Source of the DNA: an uncultured Bacilli bacterium
GTDB taxonomy: Bacteria; Bacillota_I; Bacilli_A; RF39; UBA660
NCBI GenBank assembly: GCA_934153655.1
Contig: CAKPFH010000022.1
Location: 1-21,955 of the forward strand
Length of the DNA stretch: 21,955 nucleotides
Direction of reading: 5' to 3'
Made by a program: the position numbers and the translations under genes. Under the pieces are notes generated by a model that had not been told where the DNA came from, did not search any database, and worked only from the letters and a program-made list of their open reading frames with translations. This document shows, one piece after another, positions 21,911 to 21,955 of this stretch (positions are counted from its first letter, which is position 1; every line of letters begins with the position of its first letter).

Positions 21911-21955
21911 TTTCTCACTCCTATTATTTTGTCCCAATATTCTAATATAATTTTA

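Noticed and set aside
1..21955. DGR template repeat or reverse transcriptase within the window
   Set aside because: I looked for a second copy of the 27-bp block and for an A-rich counterpart of the variable segments outside the target gene, and found none. No reading frame carries reverse transcriptase motifs.
1..21955. CRISPR array
   Set aside because: No set of evenly spaced direct repeats is present; the repeated 27-bp block occurs only twice, inside a gene, 666 bases apart.

Overview
The window is very AT-rich, bacterial and gene-dense. It looks like a low-GC Gram-positive of the Bacillota, probably a host-associated Bacilli lineage such as Erysipelotrichia or RF39-type gut bacteria. 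That placement is inferred from FtsA/FtsZ, DnaD, YvcK, sortases with LPXTG substrates and surface proteins with SipW-type leaders. Trp is encoded by TGG and TGA acts as a stop (for example at the end of nth), so the code is the standard bacterial one, not the Mycoplasma one. Sortase substrates imply a peptidoglycan wall.

Layout. At 1-1066 the left edge holds the 5' part of a PD-(D/E)XK nuclease-family transposase-like gene with its own promoter, then a decayed fragment of an AAA-ATPase-like gene and hairpins. At 1067-3064 lies a secreted or membrane-anchored surface protein with two copies of a lectin/FGE-like domain. Each copy carries a strikingly GC-rich variable segment. At 3106-5795 is a minus-strand housekeeping operon: yvcK, a small membrane-anchored unknown, dnaD and nth. 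An ABC-F ATPase follows (5849-7465), then ftsA-ftsZ (7533-9870) and an HD-domain protein (9948-10436). Two tRNA genes (Met-CAT, Glu-CTC) sit on the plus strand at 10542-10838. At 10919-18114 is a seven-gene minus-strand pilus operon: coiled-coil protein, SipW-like signal peptidase, vWA tip adhesin, major pilin (LPSTG), class C sortase, minor pilin (LVQTG) and a second sortase. A short Na/Pi-cotransporter-type protein is on the plus strand (18284-19255). The window closes with a second large surface protein of the same broad family as the first (19346-21910).

The most interesting signal is in the 1067-3064 gene. Two 78-bp segments (1151-1228 and 1817-1894) align without gaps, differ at about 30 positions, are rich in NNC codons and are about 57% GC in a genome of roughly 27% GC. 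Each is followed in coding sense by the same 27-bp block, with no mismatch. This is the pattern expected of diversity-generating retroelement (DGR) variable regions. No reverse transcriptase or template repeat is visible in the window, so a DGR is an inference. A second unusual point is the ABC-F ATPase: it has lost both halves of one of its two ATP sites while keeping the other intact.

The genes fit a surface-interaction picture: sortase-assembled pili, a pilus-linked signal peptidase and two large cell-surface proteins with lectin-like folds, embedded among core division, repair and cell-wall genes.
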